Source: Thermoanaerobacteraceae bacterium | Lineage (GTDB): Bacteria; Bacillota; JADQBR01 | Reading direction: 5' to 3' | Assembly (NCBI GenBank): GCA_017656305.1 | Contig: JACDOG010000017.1 | Location: forward strand, 1 to 41,242 | DNA length: 41,242 bases | Shown here: one piece after another, positions 17,310 to 26,877 of the stretch | Numbering within the stretch: position 1 is the stretch's first letter | How the letters are laid out: each line of letters begins with the position of its first letter | Program-made: the position numbers and the translations under genes | Notes under the pieces: generated by a model | Databases searched by the model: none | The model's input: only the letters and a program-made list of their open reading frames with translations | What the model was told of the DNA's origin: nothing

Positions 17310-17516
17310 GCTGTTTCCTACTCACAGCGTTTGGCAACACGTCTTTGATTTTAGCTTACCAAAAAGATGTGAAAAAAATGTGATGAATCTTTGAAAGATT
17401 TCAAAGACAGCTTGAAATGGGTGAAACTTCAAGTATTAGCTGGCAGGATTGCCAAATTAATTAGAGGAATTGCCGGGCCTGTCCCGAATAATGGTAAGGT
17501 AAGGAGGTGACGGCTT

Positions 17517-17840
17517 ATGAGCTTTGAAACAAAAGCACAAGAGTTTGCTGTAGCACTAAAGAAAACAAAGGAGTACCAGGACCTTGAAGCTGCTCAGGCA
17601 AGAATAAAACTGGACCCGTTTGCCCAGGAACTGATTGCCGACCTGGAACAGACCCAGCAAAAAATTTACCAGGCTCAGGTTCAAGGACAACCGGTGGACA
17701 AGGAAATTCAGCAGTTTCAGCTACTGCAGCAGAAAGCCATGAACAATGCAGCTTTAAAACAGCTGTTTGCGGCTCAGGAAAACTTTGGCAAGATAATGGA
17801 ACAGGCCAACAATATTATTACTAGAGAGCTGTTTGGTTAA
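17517..17840 (+). CDS. YlbF/YmcA family protein
   Basis: All-helical protein of 107 residues of the YlbF/YmcA (Com_YlbF) family, with the typical pattern of a long amphipathic helix, KxxPxAQELIxDL-like segment (KLDPFAQELIADL) and a second long helix rich in Q and K. In Bacillus subtilis such proteins form a complex with RNase Y that affects RNA maturation, competence and biofilm formation. This copy lacks the cluster-binding cysteines of YlbF, so a direct equivalence is not claimed. An AAGGAGGTGA ribosome binding site precedes ATG 17517. Confidence 0.85.
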   Translation: MSFETKAQEFAVALKKTKEYQDLEAAQARIKLDPFAQELIADLEQTQQKIYQAQVQGQPVDKEIQQFQLLQQKAMNNAALKQLFAAQENFGKIMEQANNIITRELFG

Positions 17841-17918
17841 AACTAAACTTGTGCGAACTACTGCGTCCTTGCTTGGTATGTAAGGGCGTGTTTTTATATC
17901 GCGTCTGGAGGTGAAAAA

Positions 17919-18959
17919 ATGACTGAGAGCGGCATACTTGCCATCGACATCGGCGGGGGTACGCAAGATATTTTCCTTTATGAACCGGGCCAACCGGTGG
18001 AAAACTGCGTGCAGTTAATTTTGCCGTCACCCACGGTTATGGTGGCCAGGGAAATTGCCTCGGCCACGGCCCGGCGCCGCCATATCTTTCTGCACGGTCA
18101 TTTGATGGGGGGCGGGGCTTGTACAGGAGCACTGCGCCGTCATCTGGCCGAAGGATTAAAGGCCTATGCAACTCCCGAGGCGGCCAAAACCTTTCATGAT
18201 AATTTGGATAAAGTGCAGGATTTAGGTGTTGTGATCACTGACCGGGCACCGCAGGAAGCAGTGCCCATCCGGACCGGAGACCTGGATTTGGCTAAATTGG
18301 CCGGAGCACTAAAGCCTTACGGCGTATCCCTGCCTGACTGTGTAGCGGTGGCGGTGCAGGACCACGGGGAAGCTCCCGGTATGAGCAACCGTGAATTCCG
18401 GTTCCGGCACTGGCGGCGGTTTATTGAAGAGGGTGGGCAGCTTTCCGACCTGGTTTACAGGGAAGTACCGTCATATTTGACCAGAATGCGGGCAGTCCAA
18501 AAAATAAAACCCGGTGCTATACTGATGGACACAGGAGCGGCTGCCGTGTGGGGGGCTTTATGCGACCCGGTTGCTGCCGCGCACCGGCAGGAAGGGATAA
18601 TAGTAGTCAATATCGGCAACCAGCATACCGTGAGCGTGCTGGTAAAAGGTGACAGGGTGTGGGGCCTTTTCGAGCACCACACGCGGGTCATGTCTACGGA
18701 AAAACTGGCTGATTACGTGGCGAGATTGCGTGACGGAACGTTGACGCACGAAGAAGTGTTTGCCGACAGGGGCCATGGCTGTCATATACATTCAGAATAC
18801 TCGCCGGACAGCGGCGCCTTTGAACAGGTTGTTGTCACCGGCCCGCAGCGGCATCTGGCGGCGGAACTGGGCTATCATTTTGCAGCTCCCTACGGTGACA
18901 TGATGTTGAGCGGCTGTTTCGGTTTGGTTGCTGCCGTGAAAAATGATACGGCACTGTAA
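17919..18959 (+). CDS. DUF1786 protein with actin-like ATPase motif
   Basis: Protein of 346 residues of the DUF1786 family, sometimes annotated as a putative pyruvate-formate-lyase activating protein although no radical SAM motif is present. The N-terminus has the phosphate-1 motif of the actin/Hsp70 ATPase fold (AIDIGGGTQDIFLY, residues 7-20). Later segments include IFLHGHLMGGGACTGAL, VAVQDHGEAPG near residue 145 and VVNIGNQHTVSVLV near residue 228. I infer an ATP-dependent cytoplasmic role but cannot name a substrate. It begins at ATG 17919 behind GGAGGTGA, 78 nt after ylbF. Confidence 0.8.
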   Translation: MTESGILAIDIGGGTQDIFLYEPGQPVENCVQLILPSPTVMVAREIASATARRRHIFLHGHLMGGGACTGALRRHLAEGLKAYATPEAAKTFHDNLDKVQDLGVVITDRAPQEAVPIRTGDLDLAKLAGALKPYGVSLPDCVAVAVQDHGEAPGMSNREFRFRHWRRFIEEGGQLSDLVYREVPSYLTRMRAVQKIKPGAILMDTGAAAVWGALCDPVAAAHRQEGIIVVNIGNQHTVSVLVKGDRVWGLFEHHTRVMSTEKLADYVARLRDGTLTHEEVFADRGHGCHIHSEYSPDSGAFEQVVVTGPQRHLAAELGYHFAAPYGDMMLSGCFGLVAAVKNDTAL

Positions 18960-18964
18960 GGTGG

Positions 18965-18983
18965 GCTTGCTTCCTAAGCAAGC
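18965..18983. other. Hairpin between convergent genes
   Basis: GCTTGCTT and AAGCAAGC form an 8-bp stem with a three-base loop between the DUF1786 stop and the ABC permease stop. No clear T-run follows on either strand, so it is a weak terminator at best. Confidence 0.5.
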
Positions 18984-18994
18984 GAAAACCGCCA

Positions 18995-19831
18995 TCACTC
19001 GCGTTTCTTCAGTATCCTGCTTTCCAGGGCGGCAACAGCCTGGTACATAACCGTGGCACAGATTGCTATGATAAAAAGGCTGACAAAGACCAGGGTCAGG
19101 TTAAATACTTGGAAGCCGTAGATGATGAGGTAGCCCAGTCCTGATTTGGAGACCAGAAACTCACCGACGATGACACCCACCCAGGCCAGCCCCACATTGA
19201 CCTTCAGTGTGGTGACAATGGTGGGGAAGGAGGCCGGAAGCACAATTTTTCCAAATATCTGCCGTTTATTGGCACCGAAGGTGCGGGCCAGTTTGATAAG
19301 ATTTTTGTCTACTTCCCGGAAGCTGGTGTAGACCACAATGGTGGTGATAATGATGGAAATAGCGATGGCCATGGCAATGATTCCCCCGTAACCGCCACCG
19401 AAAGCCACGATGAAAGTCGGCCCCAGAGCCACCTTGGGCATACCGTTAAGGACCACCAGGTACGGGTCTAGTACCCTGGACAGGAAAGGCGACCACCAGA
19501 TGATGATGGCGATGACAGTGCCGAAAACGGTGCCCAGTAAAAAACCAACAATGGTTTCAACCACGGTGACCATGATGTGCTGGTGCAGTTCGCCTGCCAG
19601 GAGCATCTTGGTAAACGTGTCACAGATTTTTGAAGGCTGGCTGAAAAGTAGCGGGTCAATAAGGTTATACCGGGCCCCCAACTCCCAGAAGGCCAGCAGG
19701 ACAATCAGTAGGGCGATTTGTGCCAGGCGGACTAGTATATCCTGAATACGTTGTTTTCTGAGAAATTGTGCATGAGCCGGGGATTTTGCCCCACGAGTCA
19801 AAATGGCTTCAAGCAGGTTAGCCATTTTCAT
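18995..19831 (-). CDS. ABC transporter permease, SsuC/TauC type
   Basis: Membrane component of 278 residues with about six hydrophobic segments and the permease coupling loop (EAA-like) around residues 190-215 (REVDKNLIKLARTFGANKR). It matches the BPD_transp_1 permeases of nitrate, taurine, sulfonate and related importers. It overlaps the ATPase gene by 14 nt at its start (ATG 19831, behind GGAAGGAG), and is the last gene of a three-gene operon. The substrate is not evident from this subunit. Confidence 0.9.
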   Translation of the reverse strand: MKMANLLEAILTRGAKSPAHAQFLRKQRIQDILVRLAQIALLIVLLAFWELGARYNLIDPLLFSQPSKICDTFTKMLLAGELHQHIMVTVVETIVGFLLGTVFGTVIAIIIWWSPFLSRVLDPYLVVLNGMPKVALGPTFIVAFGGGYGGIIAMAIAISIIITTIVVYTSFREVDKNLIKLARTFGANKRQIFGKIVLPASFPTIVTTLKVNVGLAWVGVIVGEFLVSKSGLGYLIIYGFQVFNLTLVFVSLFIIAICATVMYQAVAALESRILKKRE

Positions 19832-20591
19832 TCATCTCCTTCCAGATCAGCTGGAAATATTTTTGGAAGTCGGGTGCTTTTCGTGAAGCAAAGGGCGGCT
19901 TGCTGGTCAGGGAAGCGGGCAGAGGAATGATCTTTTTGATCCGTCCCGGTTTGGTGTTCATGACGATGATGCGGTCGGCCATGGCAATGGCTTCGGCTAT
20001 GTCGTGAGTTACCAGCAGCGCCGTTTTCTTTCTTCTGCGTAATGTCTCTATCACCAGGTCTTCCAGGCGCAGCCTGGTAGTATAGTCCAGGGCCGAAAAA
20101 GGTTCGTCCAGCAGTAAAATGTCCGGTCTGGTGGCAAGGGTGCGCACCAGCGCCACCCTTTGCCTCATGCCGCCAGACAGCTGGTGAGGATAGTGATTCT
20201 GAAAAGAGAGCAATTCCATCTCTTCTAGCAGTTCCAAAGCATACTGTTCATTGGCCCGGGTTTTCTGCCTGCTTATTTCCAGTCCCAGCATGATATTCTG
20301 CTTGATGGTGCGCCAGCCGAGAAGATAGTCCTGCTGCAGCATATACCCGATCTGCCGCGAGGGAGAGTGCACCTTCTTATCTCTGATGAGAATTGTGCCT
20401 GAGGTAGGGGGAAACAAGCCTGCCAGCAGGGACAGAATGGTACTCTTGCCGCAGCCGCTGGGCCCCAAGATGGCCACGAATTCGCCCTCGCTGACGGCAA
20501 AGTTAATGTTGCGCAGTGCTTCCGTTTCTCCGTTCAAGGTGACATAGGTTTTGCACACGTCTTGAAACCGGATAATCTGCCTGCTTTTCAA
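19818..20591 (-). CDS. ABC transporter ATP-binding protein, SsuB/TauB type
   Basis: ATPase of 257 residues with all ABC motifs visible: Walker A GPSGCGKST (about residues 40-48), signature LSGGMRQRVALVRTLA (about 137), Walker B ILLLDEPFSALD (about 160) and the switch histidine in LLVTHDIAEAI. It energises the adjacent permease. The start is a TTG at 20591, seven nt after AGGAGG. The gene is 38 nt behind the substrate-binding protein gene. Confidence 0.93.
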   Translation of the reverse strand: MKSRQIIRFQDVCKTYVTLNGETEALRNINFAVSEGEFVAILGPSGCGKSTILSLLAGLFPPTSGTILIRDKKVHSPSRQIGYMLQQDYLLGWRTIKQNIMLGLEISRQKTRANEQYALELLEEMELLSFQNHYPHQLSGGMRQRVALVRTLATRPDILLLDEPFSALDYTTRLRLEDLVIETLRRRKKTALLVTHDIAEAIAMADRIIVMNTKPGRIKKIIPLPASLTSKPPFASRKAPDFQKYFQLIWKEMNENG

Positions 20592-20629
20592 GAGAACACC
20601 TCCTACCTACAGACATATGTCGCCGGCGG

Positions 20630-21634
20630 TTACTTCATGGCATTTTTGGCAAACTCGGTGTTCACGATCTTTTCGTAAGAAACCTTCTGTTTCAGTTCCC
20701 CGGCGTATTCCATGACGGCTTCCAGGTTGTGATACTCCTCTTCATCCAGGATAGGATTGGTGGCCCAAGTATCCTGTTCCTTATAACGCCTGATAACCAT
20801 CAGCAAGGTTTTCTGGTCGATATCCGGGAAGTGCGGCCTGATAGCTTCGGCAATTTCTTTGATGGAGTGCTGTTCTACCCACTGCTGGGCTTCGTATATG
20901 GCATTGGTGAATGCCTGCACGATGTCAGCATGTTCGTCAATATAACTCTGCTTGGTGATATAGACCGTATAGGGAAGCTTACCGCTTTCTTTCCCCATGG
21001 AGGCTACCACGTAACCCTTACCTTCCAGTTCCATCTTGGAGGCTACGGGTTCGAAAAGCTGTACGAAATCTCCGGTTCCCGAGGCAAATGCCGGACCCAG
21101 GTTTTTAAACTCCACGTTTTGAATGATTTCCACGTCTTTAAAGGGTTCTACGCCGTTTAGGTGCATGACGTATTCGCCCACCATTTCCGGCATGCCGCCC
21201 TTGCGCTGGCCCAGCAGGACCTTACCTTTGAGCATATCCCAGGAAAAGTTTTCGATGGGTTCCCGGGAAATTAGGAAGGAACCGTCCCGCTGCGTCAGCT
21301 GGGCAAAGTTAATTGCCAGGTCCTTTGCACCCTGGTTGGCAACGTAGATGGTGGCTTCAGAACCCATCAGGATGATGTCAGCCTGGCCGCTCAACAGGGC
21401 GGTCATGGTTTTGTCCCCGCCAAAGGTAGTCGTCAGGTCTACTTCCAGCCCGTGTTTTTCGAAAATACCCTGGGTTAAGGCGACGTACTGCGGTGCGTAA
21501 AAGATGGAATGGGTAACTTCAGCCAGTCTGACCTTTGCTTTCTCACTGCCGGTTTCCTGTTGGGAGCAGGCCAAAACAAAAAGCAGCCCGGCAATCAGGG
21601 AGACGACAAGCAGTACACGAAGCAGTTTGGACAT
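20630..21634 (-). CDS. ABC transporter substrate-binding lipoprotein (NMT1/SsuA-like)
   Basis: Protein of 334 residues with a lipoprotein signal peptide (hydrophobic LLVVSLIAGLLFVLAC, lipobox cysteine near residue 23), so it is tethered outside the membrane. The mature part shows the NMT1/SsuA-like pattern: YAPQYVALTQGIFEKHGLEV, the GQADIILMGSEATIY segment and later the LGPAFASGTGDFVQLFEP block. Family members bind sulfonates, taurine, nitrate or pyrimidine precursors of thiamine. The distance from thiC (about 7 kb) and the lack of a TPP riboswitch here do not support a thiamine role. It is first in the operon; GGAGG precedes ATG 21634. Confidence 0.9.
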   Translation of the reverse strand: MSKLLRVLLVVSLIAGLLFVLACSQQETGSEKAKVRLAEVTHSIFYAPQYVALTQGIFEKHGLEVDLTTTFGGDKTMTALLSGQADIILMGSEATIYVANQGAKDLAINFAQLTQRDGSFLISREPIENFSWDMLKGKVLLGQRKGGMPEMVGEYVMHLNGVEPFKDVEIIQNVEFKNLGPAFASGTGDFVQLFEPVASKMELEGKGYVVASMGKESGKLPYTVYITKQSYIDEHADIVQAFTNAIYEAQQWVEQHSIKEIAEAIRPHFPDIDQKTLLMVIRRYKEQDTWATNPILDEEEYHNLEAVMEYAGELKQKVSYEKIVNTEFAKNAMK

Positions 21635-21851
21635 AAGTTATCAACCTCCAGCAATTTTTGTTAAAGTTTTGCTTCTTGCCTTCATATCATATTCAGGAGC
21701 TTGTGAAAAGTGTCTCTTCCATAAGGGAATTGCAAAAATTGGTGGGGAATATTAAAATGTTATAACGCCAGGAAGATTTTACCCTGGTGATTATTATGCG
21801 GCATTTTCGGTAAGCTATAAGAGTAGAAAATTTTAAAAGGGGGGCTTGCAA

Positions 21852-22364
21852 GTGAACGAAACGTTGCAAACCATTCTGTCCAGAAGAAGTATTCGCCGGT
21901 ATACTCAGGAAGATGTGTCCGAGGAGCACGTGGAAAACTTGCTGCGGGCAGCCATGGCTGCACCGTCCGCCGGCAACGCGCAGACATGGGAGTTCGTGGT
22001 GGTTAAGCAGCGGGAGATACTGGACAAGATTCCCGAGTTTCATCCATATACCAGGATGCTGAAAGAGGCACCCATGGCCATTGTGGTGTGTGGAGCTTTA
22101 GGTAGGGAGAAATATAAGGGCTACTGGGTGCAGGATTGCGCGGCAGCCAGTCAAAATATCTTGCTGGCAGCGCAGTCTTTAGGTCTGGGAGCCGTCTGGT
22201 GCGGAATTTATCCCGACGAAGATAGAGTGGCGAAATTTAAGGACTTACTGAAAATTCCGGAAAACGTTGTTCCGTTTTCTATCATTGCGGTGGGCCACCC
22301 GGCAGAAGAAAAGCCATCGGCAGACCGTTTCGACCAAAACAAGATACATTATGATAAATGGTAA
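21852..22364 (+). CDS. Nitroreductase family protein
   Basis: FMN-dependent oxidoreductase of about 170 residues. The N-terminus has ILSRRSIRRYTQ, the FMN phosphate/ribityl-binding segment RRSxR found in the nitroreductase superfamily, followed by AAPSAGNAQTWEFVVV (SxxxxQPW-like). Near residue 120 is the LGLGAVWCGIYP motif that lines the flavin. Physiological substrates in anaerobes are generally unknown. I use GTG 21852, seven nt after AGGGGGG; the TTG at 21846 is too close to that site. It diverges from the ABC transporter operon. Confidence 0.9.
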   Translation: MNETLQTILSRRSIRRYTQEDVSEEHVENLLRAAMAAPSAGNAQTWEFVVVKQREILDKIPEFHPYTRMLKEAPMAIVVCGALGREKYKGYWVQDCAAASQNILLAAQSLGLGAVWCGIYPDEDRVAKFKDLLKIPENVVPFSIIAVGHPAEEKPSADRFDQNKIHYDKW

Positions 22365-22371
22365 AATACAA

Positions 22372-22404
22372 AGCCGCCATACAGGGCGGCTAAATTATTT
22401 TGTT
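22372..22404 (+). terminator. Terminator after the nitroreductase gene
   Basis: AGCCGCC (22372-22378) pairs with GGCGGCT (22385-22391) around a six-base loop, and an AT-rich tract containing TTATTTTG follows. It begins about 8 nt after the stop codon. Confidence 0.65.
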
Positions 22405-22530
22405 TTCTATGACGTTCCATTATCTTCTGAGACATTCCCGTAGGAATCTTGATAATTGTGTCGCCGGTAGAAGGTAACGGCGGCTGTCGTGTGGAAAGGC
22501 TATATGAGTAAAACATAACGGAGGGTGAAT

Positions 22531-23886
22531 ATGGGCAGAAAGGTGCGCTTTATTCATAGTGCTGACATACATTTGGGCAGCCCGCTAAAGGCCCTGGGTA
22601 CCGCTTCCGGTTTCCTGCGGCAGAAGTTGATGGATGCCTCTTACACTGCGTTTGCGCGGGTGGTAGATGCGGCCCTGCGTTATGAAGCGGACTTTGTGCT
22701 GCTTTCGGGAGACATTTATGATTCCGAAGTGCGCTCTGTCAGTGCCAATCAATTTTTGTCTGAGCAGTTACGGCGATTGGAGAAAGCCGGTGTTCCCGTG
22801 TTTATAATCCACGGCAATCACGATCCCATCGGTGACAGCCGGGAATATGTCAGGCTGCCCGGAAATGTTACCGTGTTTGGCCACGAACAGGTAGAAGTCA
22901 GGGAAGTGTTTAACAAAGACGGGTACCTGGTTGCCCGGGTTTTGGGACAGTCCTACCGCAATGTCTCGGAATCCCGGAAAATGTACCAGACCTTTACCCC
23001 GCCGGACGATAATGCGGTCAATATCGGCATGCTGCATACTGGCCTTAACCCGGCTGCCAATGCTTACGTACCCTGTTCGCTGGAGGACTTGAAAAGCAGG
23101 GAAACCATTGATTACTGGGCTCTGGGGCATATTCACCGGACCAGCATTATCAGTCGTGAGAAGCCTGCGGTGGCTTTTCCCGGTATTCCCCAGGGCCGGG
23201 ATGCCGGTGAACCGGGATGGGGTGGTTGCCTGCTGGTGGAAGTGGAAAAGGGCAAGAGCCTGGAGATTTCCTTTGTCCCTACGGCATCATTTATCTGGTT
23301 GACGCAGGAGGTATGCATCAGCGAGGCGGCAGAACCGCCGGTAAACGTTGATGACCTGGTAGAGTTAATTGCTGCAAAAGCCCGGCAGCTTCTAAACGCA
23401 AAACCGGAATTGCCGGAAAGCCTGGTCCCGGCTGCCCTAGAGAAAACTGAAGTGGAGGGATACCTGGTACGCTGGGTTGTGACGGGAAGGGGCACTCTCC
23501 ATGATGAGCTCATTGCCGGAAGGGAAGAGGAAATTGCCCGAGCCCTGGAAGCCAGGCTAAGACAGCTCCTGGGCAGCGGCAGTCCTTTTATTTGGACGGA
23601 ACGTGTACAAATACGGACAGGCAGGCCCATACCCGACCTGGCGATGCTGCTGGAACGGGACCGGATTTTCCGTACTCTCAATGAAATTTACCATGACCTG
23701 ATGCATGACCCGGCAAAACGCAAGCAGGCCTTGTCGGTGGTGGGCAGCGTATGGTTTCAGAGCAAGGATCACGAAGATGTGCGGCGGGATGCACTGCCGC
23801 TGGACGATGGCAAATTTAAGGAACTGCTGCTGCGCGCACGTGATTTGGTTGTGGAGAAAATCATTGAGGGGCGTGACGGGGAATGA
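22531..23886 (+). CDS. yhaO: YhaO-type DNA repair exonuclease (SbcD-like)
   Basis: Metallophosphoesterase of about 451 residues. The Mre11/SbcD motifs are visible in order: HSADIHLG (DxH) near residue 8, LLSGDIYD (GDxxD) near residue 65, IIHGNHDPIG (GNHD) near residue 92, GMLHTG (H) near residue 168 and ALGHIHR (GHxH) near residue 197. The C-terminal part is the cap typical of YhaO. It probably nicks or trims DNA ends together with the YhaN-like ATPase encoded next. ATG 22531 lies six nt behind CGGAGGG. Its stop overlaps the next start (ATGA, 23883-23886). Confidence 0.92.
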   Translation: MGRKVRFIHSADIHLGSPLKALGTASGFLRQKLMDASYTAFARVVDAALRYEADFVLLSGDIYDSEVRSVSANQFLSEQLRRLEKAGVPVFIIHGNHDPIGDSREYVRLPGNVTVFGHEQVEVREVFNKDGYLVARVLGQSYRNVSESRKMYQTFTPPDDNAVNIGMLHTGLNPAANAYVPCSLEDLKSRETIDYWALGHIHRTSIISREKPAVAFPGIPQGRDAGEPGWGGCLLVEVEKGKSLEISFVPTASFIWLTQEVCISEAAEPPVNVDDLVELIAAKARQLLNAKPELPESLVPAALEKTEVEGYLVRWVVTGRGTLHDELIAGREEEIARALEARLRQLLGSGSPFIWTERVQIRTGRPIPDLAMLLERDRIFRTLNEIYHDLMHDPAKRKQALSVVGSVWFQSKDHEDVRRDALPLDDGKFKELLLRARDLVVEKIIEGRDGE

Positions 23887-26756
23887 AAATCCGCAGGTTA
23901 CACCTTAACGACTTTGGTGTATTTCGCAATGAAACCCTGGAAGACATAGACAGCTCGCTGGTGGTTGTTGCCGGTCCCAACCGTGCCGGTAAGAGCACGT
24001 TCATGACCGTATTGAGATACCTGGGATACGGTTTTCCCCGAAAGGGACGGGGACTGCCTTTCTGTGTCAGACAGTATGAAGTAGAGGCGGATGTGGAAGC
24101 GAATGACGGCATGTTATTTAACATTCGCCTGCAGGGTCACAGCAAGCCCGTGGTATCACCGGTCAACCATGATAGGGAAATGACTGCGGAGCAGCTTTTC
24201 GGCGAACTGGATGCGTTTGCTTATCGCCAGCTGTTTACTATCAGCCTGGACGAACTGCGGCGGCTTCCGGAAGGTGTGGACAAAAGGGAGCAGGATAACC
24301 TGCAGGTAATTTTGCTGGGCGGGGGCTGGAGCGATGCCCTGCACCTGGAAAAAATACGCCAGCAGCTGGATAAAGAGGCTACCGACATCGGCGGCAAATA
24401 CGGGAAAATTGATGTCAAGCAGTTTAAGCCTTACGGGCAAAAACTGGAGGAGGCACTGGCTGCTAGGGATGAGGCCAACAGCCAGCTGGAAACATACTAT
24501 GAAAAAGTGGCTGAATTACAAAAGCTGTCCGGTGAGGTAATACCCGGCTTTGAAGAAGAGCTTGAAAAGCTGAAAGGGCAGTTGAACCGGCTGGCCTTGC
24601 TGACGGAATATCTGGAACAGTATGACCGGATGGTGGTCTTGAAGCAGGAGCTGGAACAACCGGCTACTGCGGAAATGCTGCACAATCCTCCTGCCGTGAC
24701 CATTGACCGGGTAAAAAGCGTGCAGAAAGAATATGAAACGGCTGTAAAAGATTATCAGGAGCTGGAGCGGGAATTTGCCGGCAGGACCGGCGGGTTGAAG
24801 GATGATTTAAAGGACGGCTTGCTGGCTGCCGGAGACGTCCTGGATGCCTTTGCTGCAAAACTGTCCGGCTGGAAGGTCACGCTGGAAAACCTGCGCTTAC
24901 AAAAAGCACGGCATGATAGTGAAGGAAAAGAATTGACACGTGACCTGCAGCGGTTAAATGCGGAGTGGAAAGAGGGCTTTGCTGCACTGGCAGCAGTACG
25001 GGTGGATAAAGTCAGTGAAAGCAGGCTGCAGCAATATGTGGAGGATTACCAGGAAACCTTACAGAAATACAGGCAGGCGGATAGAGAATTGGCGCAAACG
25101 GCAGGTGAACTCCGGCACAAAGAACAGGAACTGGCAAAGCAAACGCGTCCCGATGACGGGCTGCAAAAAAGATCCTTACTCCTATTTGCGGGCAGTCTCC
25201 TGGTGCTGCTTGCCGGTGTAATTGTAGACTTGCCTGCTGCCATAGTTGCCGGGATTTTGGCACTGATGGGTACTGTTGTTTATTTCGTCACTAAAAACAG
25301 CAGGGAAACGGAGGTCAGGAACGTTTATCACAGCTTAACAGGGGAGTTGCAGAATTTAAAAACCAAACACCAAACTCTGCAGGCTGCGGTGAGCCGGCTG
25401 CGGGAGGAAATGACAGAGCAGGAACGCATGCTCGACGAAATACGGCAGCAGCTCAATTTGCCGGTCGCTACTCCGTACAGGCAGTTGCTTGATTTTTATT
25501 ACAAGATCAGCGAGTTAAAGAAGCGCTATGACCGCTGGGTGGACAGTGGCAGGCAACTGGAGGAACAGGAGACGGCATACCGGCAGGTGCTGGCAGAAGC
25601 TGCCGCTCTACTGCAGCAACTGGGTTTGTATCACCCGGAGTCAGGAGATATTCTGGTGCATGCTGAAAAGCTTTTTTTAGCGGTGGAGCAGGCACTGGAC
25701 TACCTGCAACTGGCACGGCGGCTGCACGAAGCTGAGAGAAGGAAACAGGATGTTGAACGGGAGATTGGTAAGATTTTGGCACGACACCGGCTGGACAGTG
25801 GGGAACCAGAAGACCCGGCACTGGCTGCCGATATGCTGCAGCGCGTCATGGAGCGCCTGGAGAATTACGAGCAGTTGAAGGACAGGTATGACCGGTATCA
25901 AAACCTGTACCGTGCTTTAATGACGGCGCTGGACACCACTGCGGGCCGCAGGCTGTTTCGTGCGTACAAACCGGAAACTGCAGCTGAAAACTGGATAATT
26001 GAGGCATTTGGGAGTCTGCGGGAAACTTTTGCGTCTAAGAAAGAAGTGGAAAAAGAATATGCAGCTGTGGAAAGAGAAATGGCAGAGCTTGACCGGCTGC
26101 TTGAGGAGGCACGGGCGAAAAAAACTACCCTGGAAAATGAAGTGGCCGAACTGCGTTCCGAGAAAAGAATAAAGCAGGCACTGCAAAAAATGGAGGAGGC
26201 CAGAAAGGAACTGGAACCCCTGGCTGAGGATTATGCCGTGAAGCGGCTGGCCCAACTGATGGTATCGCAATTGCAGGAACGCCTGCTGCAGAGCACCGAA
26301 GGTTCTCTCCTGCATGCAGCCAGTGAAACGTTTAGCCGGATAACCGGCGGCGAGTATCGGCATGTATTGCCGCCAGAGGACCTTGGCTCCATAGATTTTT
26401 CCGTACAGACGGGAGGTTCCCGGCAAAAACTCGGGGTGGAAGCCTTGAGCAGGGCCACTAAAGAACAGTTATTCCTGGCCGTTCGCCTGAGTCGTATCAA
26501 AGAAATTGACCCGCCGCTGCCGGTGGTCTTTGATGATTCGTTTGTCAATTTCGACCCGAAACACGTAGCGCAGGTAGTTGAGGCTGTGAAGAAGTTAAGT
26601 GAAACTCACCAGGTTTTTGTGCTTACGTGCCACCCGCAGCTGCTGGAGGCCATGCAGGCCGGTGGGATTTCCCCGCAGTTTTGGGGACTGGACAGGGGCC
26701 GGTTCCACGGCCCGTATGCTGACGCCGCCCACGTGCTGCCGCTGTTGAGTGTATAG
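23883..26756 (+). CDS. yhaN: YhaN-type SMC-like ATPase (SbcC/Rad50 relative)
   Basis: Protein of 957 residues. The N-terminus has Walker A GPNRAGKST near residue 33. The middle is long charged coiled coil (about 180-330, 340-420, 480-770), interrupted near residues 432-468 by a hydrophobic stretch (SLLLFAGSLLVLLAGVIV and following), which suggests a membrane hairpin within the coil as in YhaN proteins. The C-terminus shows an ABC signature-like segment (LGVEALSRATKEQLFLAVRL), Walker B PVVFDDSFVNFD near 883 and a switch histidine in FVLTCH. It overlaps yhaO by four bases and should act with it as an SbcCD-like complex on DNA breaks. Confidence 0.92.
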   Translation: MKIRRLHLNDFGVFRNETLEDIDSSLVVVAGPNRAGKSTFMTVLRYLGYGFPRKGRGLPFCVRQYEVEADVEANDGMLFNIRLQGHSKPVVSPVNHDREMTAEQLFGELDAFAYRQLFTISLDELRRLPEGVDKREQDNLQVILLGGGWSDALHLEKIRQQLDKEATDIGGKYGKIDVKQFKPYGQKLEEALAARDEANSQLETYYEKVAELQKLSGEVIPGFEEELEKLKGQLNRLALLTEYLEQYDRMVVLKQELEQPATAEMLHNPPAVTIDRVKSVQKEYETAVKDYQELEREFAGRTGGLKDDLKDGLLAAGDVLDAFAAKLSGWKVTLENLRLQKARHDSEGKELTRDLQRLNAEWKEGFAALAAVRVDKVSESRLQQYVEDYQETLQKYRQADRELAQTAGELRHKEQELAKQTRPDDGLQKRSLLLFAGSLLVLLAGVIVDLPAAIVAGILALMGTVVYFVTKNSRETEVRNVYHSLTGELQNLKTKHQTLQAAVSRLREEMTEQERMLDEIRQQLNLPVATPYRQLLDFYYKISELKKRYDRWVDSGRQLEEQETAYRQVLAEAAALLQQLGLYHPESGDILVHAEKLFLAVEQALDYLQLARRLHEAERRKQDVEREIGKILARHRLDSGEPEDPALAADMLQRVMERLENYEQLKDRYDRYQNLYRALMTALDTTAGRRLFRAYKPETAAENWIIEAFGSLRETFASKKEVEKEYAAVEREMAELDRLLEEARAKKTTLENEVAELRSEKRIKQALQKMEEARKELEPLAEDYAVKRLAQLMVSQLQERLLQSTEGSLLHAASETFSRITGGEYRHVLPPEDLGSIDFSVQTGGSRQKLGVEALSRATKEQLFLAVRLSRIKEIDPPLPVVFDDSFVNFDPKHVAQVVEAVKKLSETHQVFVLTCHPQLLEAMQAGGISPQFWGLDRGRFHGPYADAAHVLPLLSV

Positions 26757-26835
26757 CATTATTTTCCTGCAACCGAAAGGAATTTTCTAGAATGAATATA
26801 GCCAGGGATTTAATCGACACGTAATTTGGTTCAGT

Positions 26836-26870
26836 AAAAAAGGTAGGCCTTTACGTGGCCTACCTTTTTT
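26836..26870. terminator. Bidirectional terminator between yhaN and the cytochrome gene
   Basis: AAAAAAGGTAGGCC pairs with GGCCTACCTTTTTT around a 7-base loop, giving a strong stem with U-tracts in both directions. The two flanking genes converge here. Confidence 0.93.
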
Positions 26871-26877
26871 ACTGGTT

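Noticed and set aside
18995-21634. A thiamine-precursor ABC transporter linked to thiC
   Set aside because: NMT1-type binding proteins can serve this role, but there is no TPP riboswitch here and the distance is large, so the substrate stays open.
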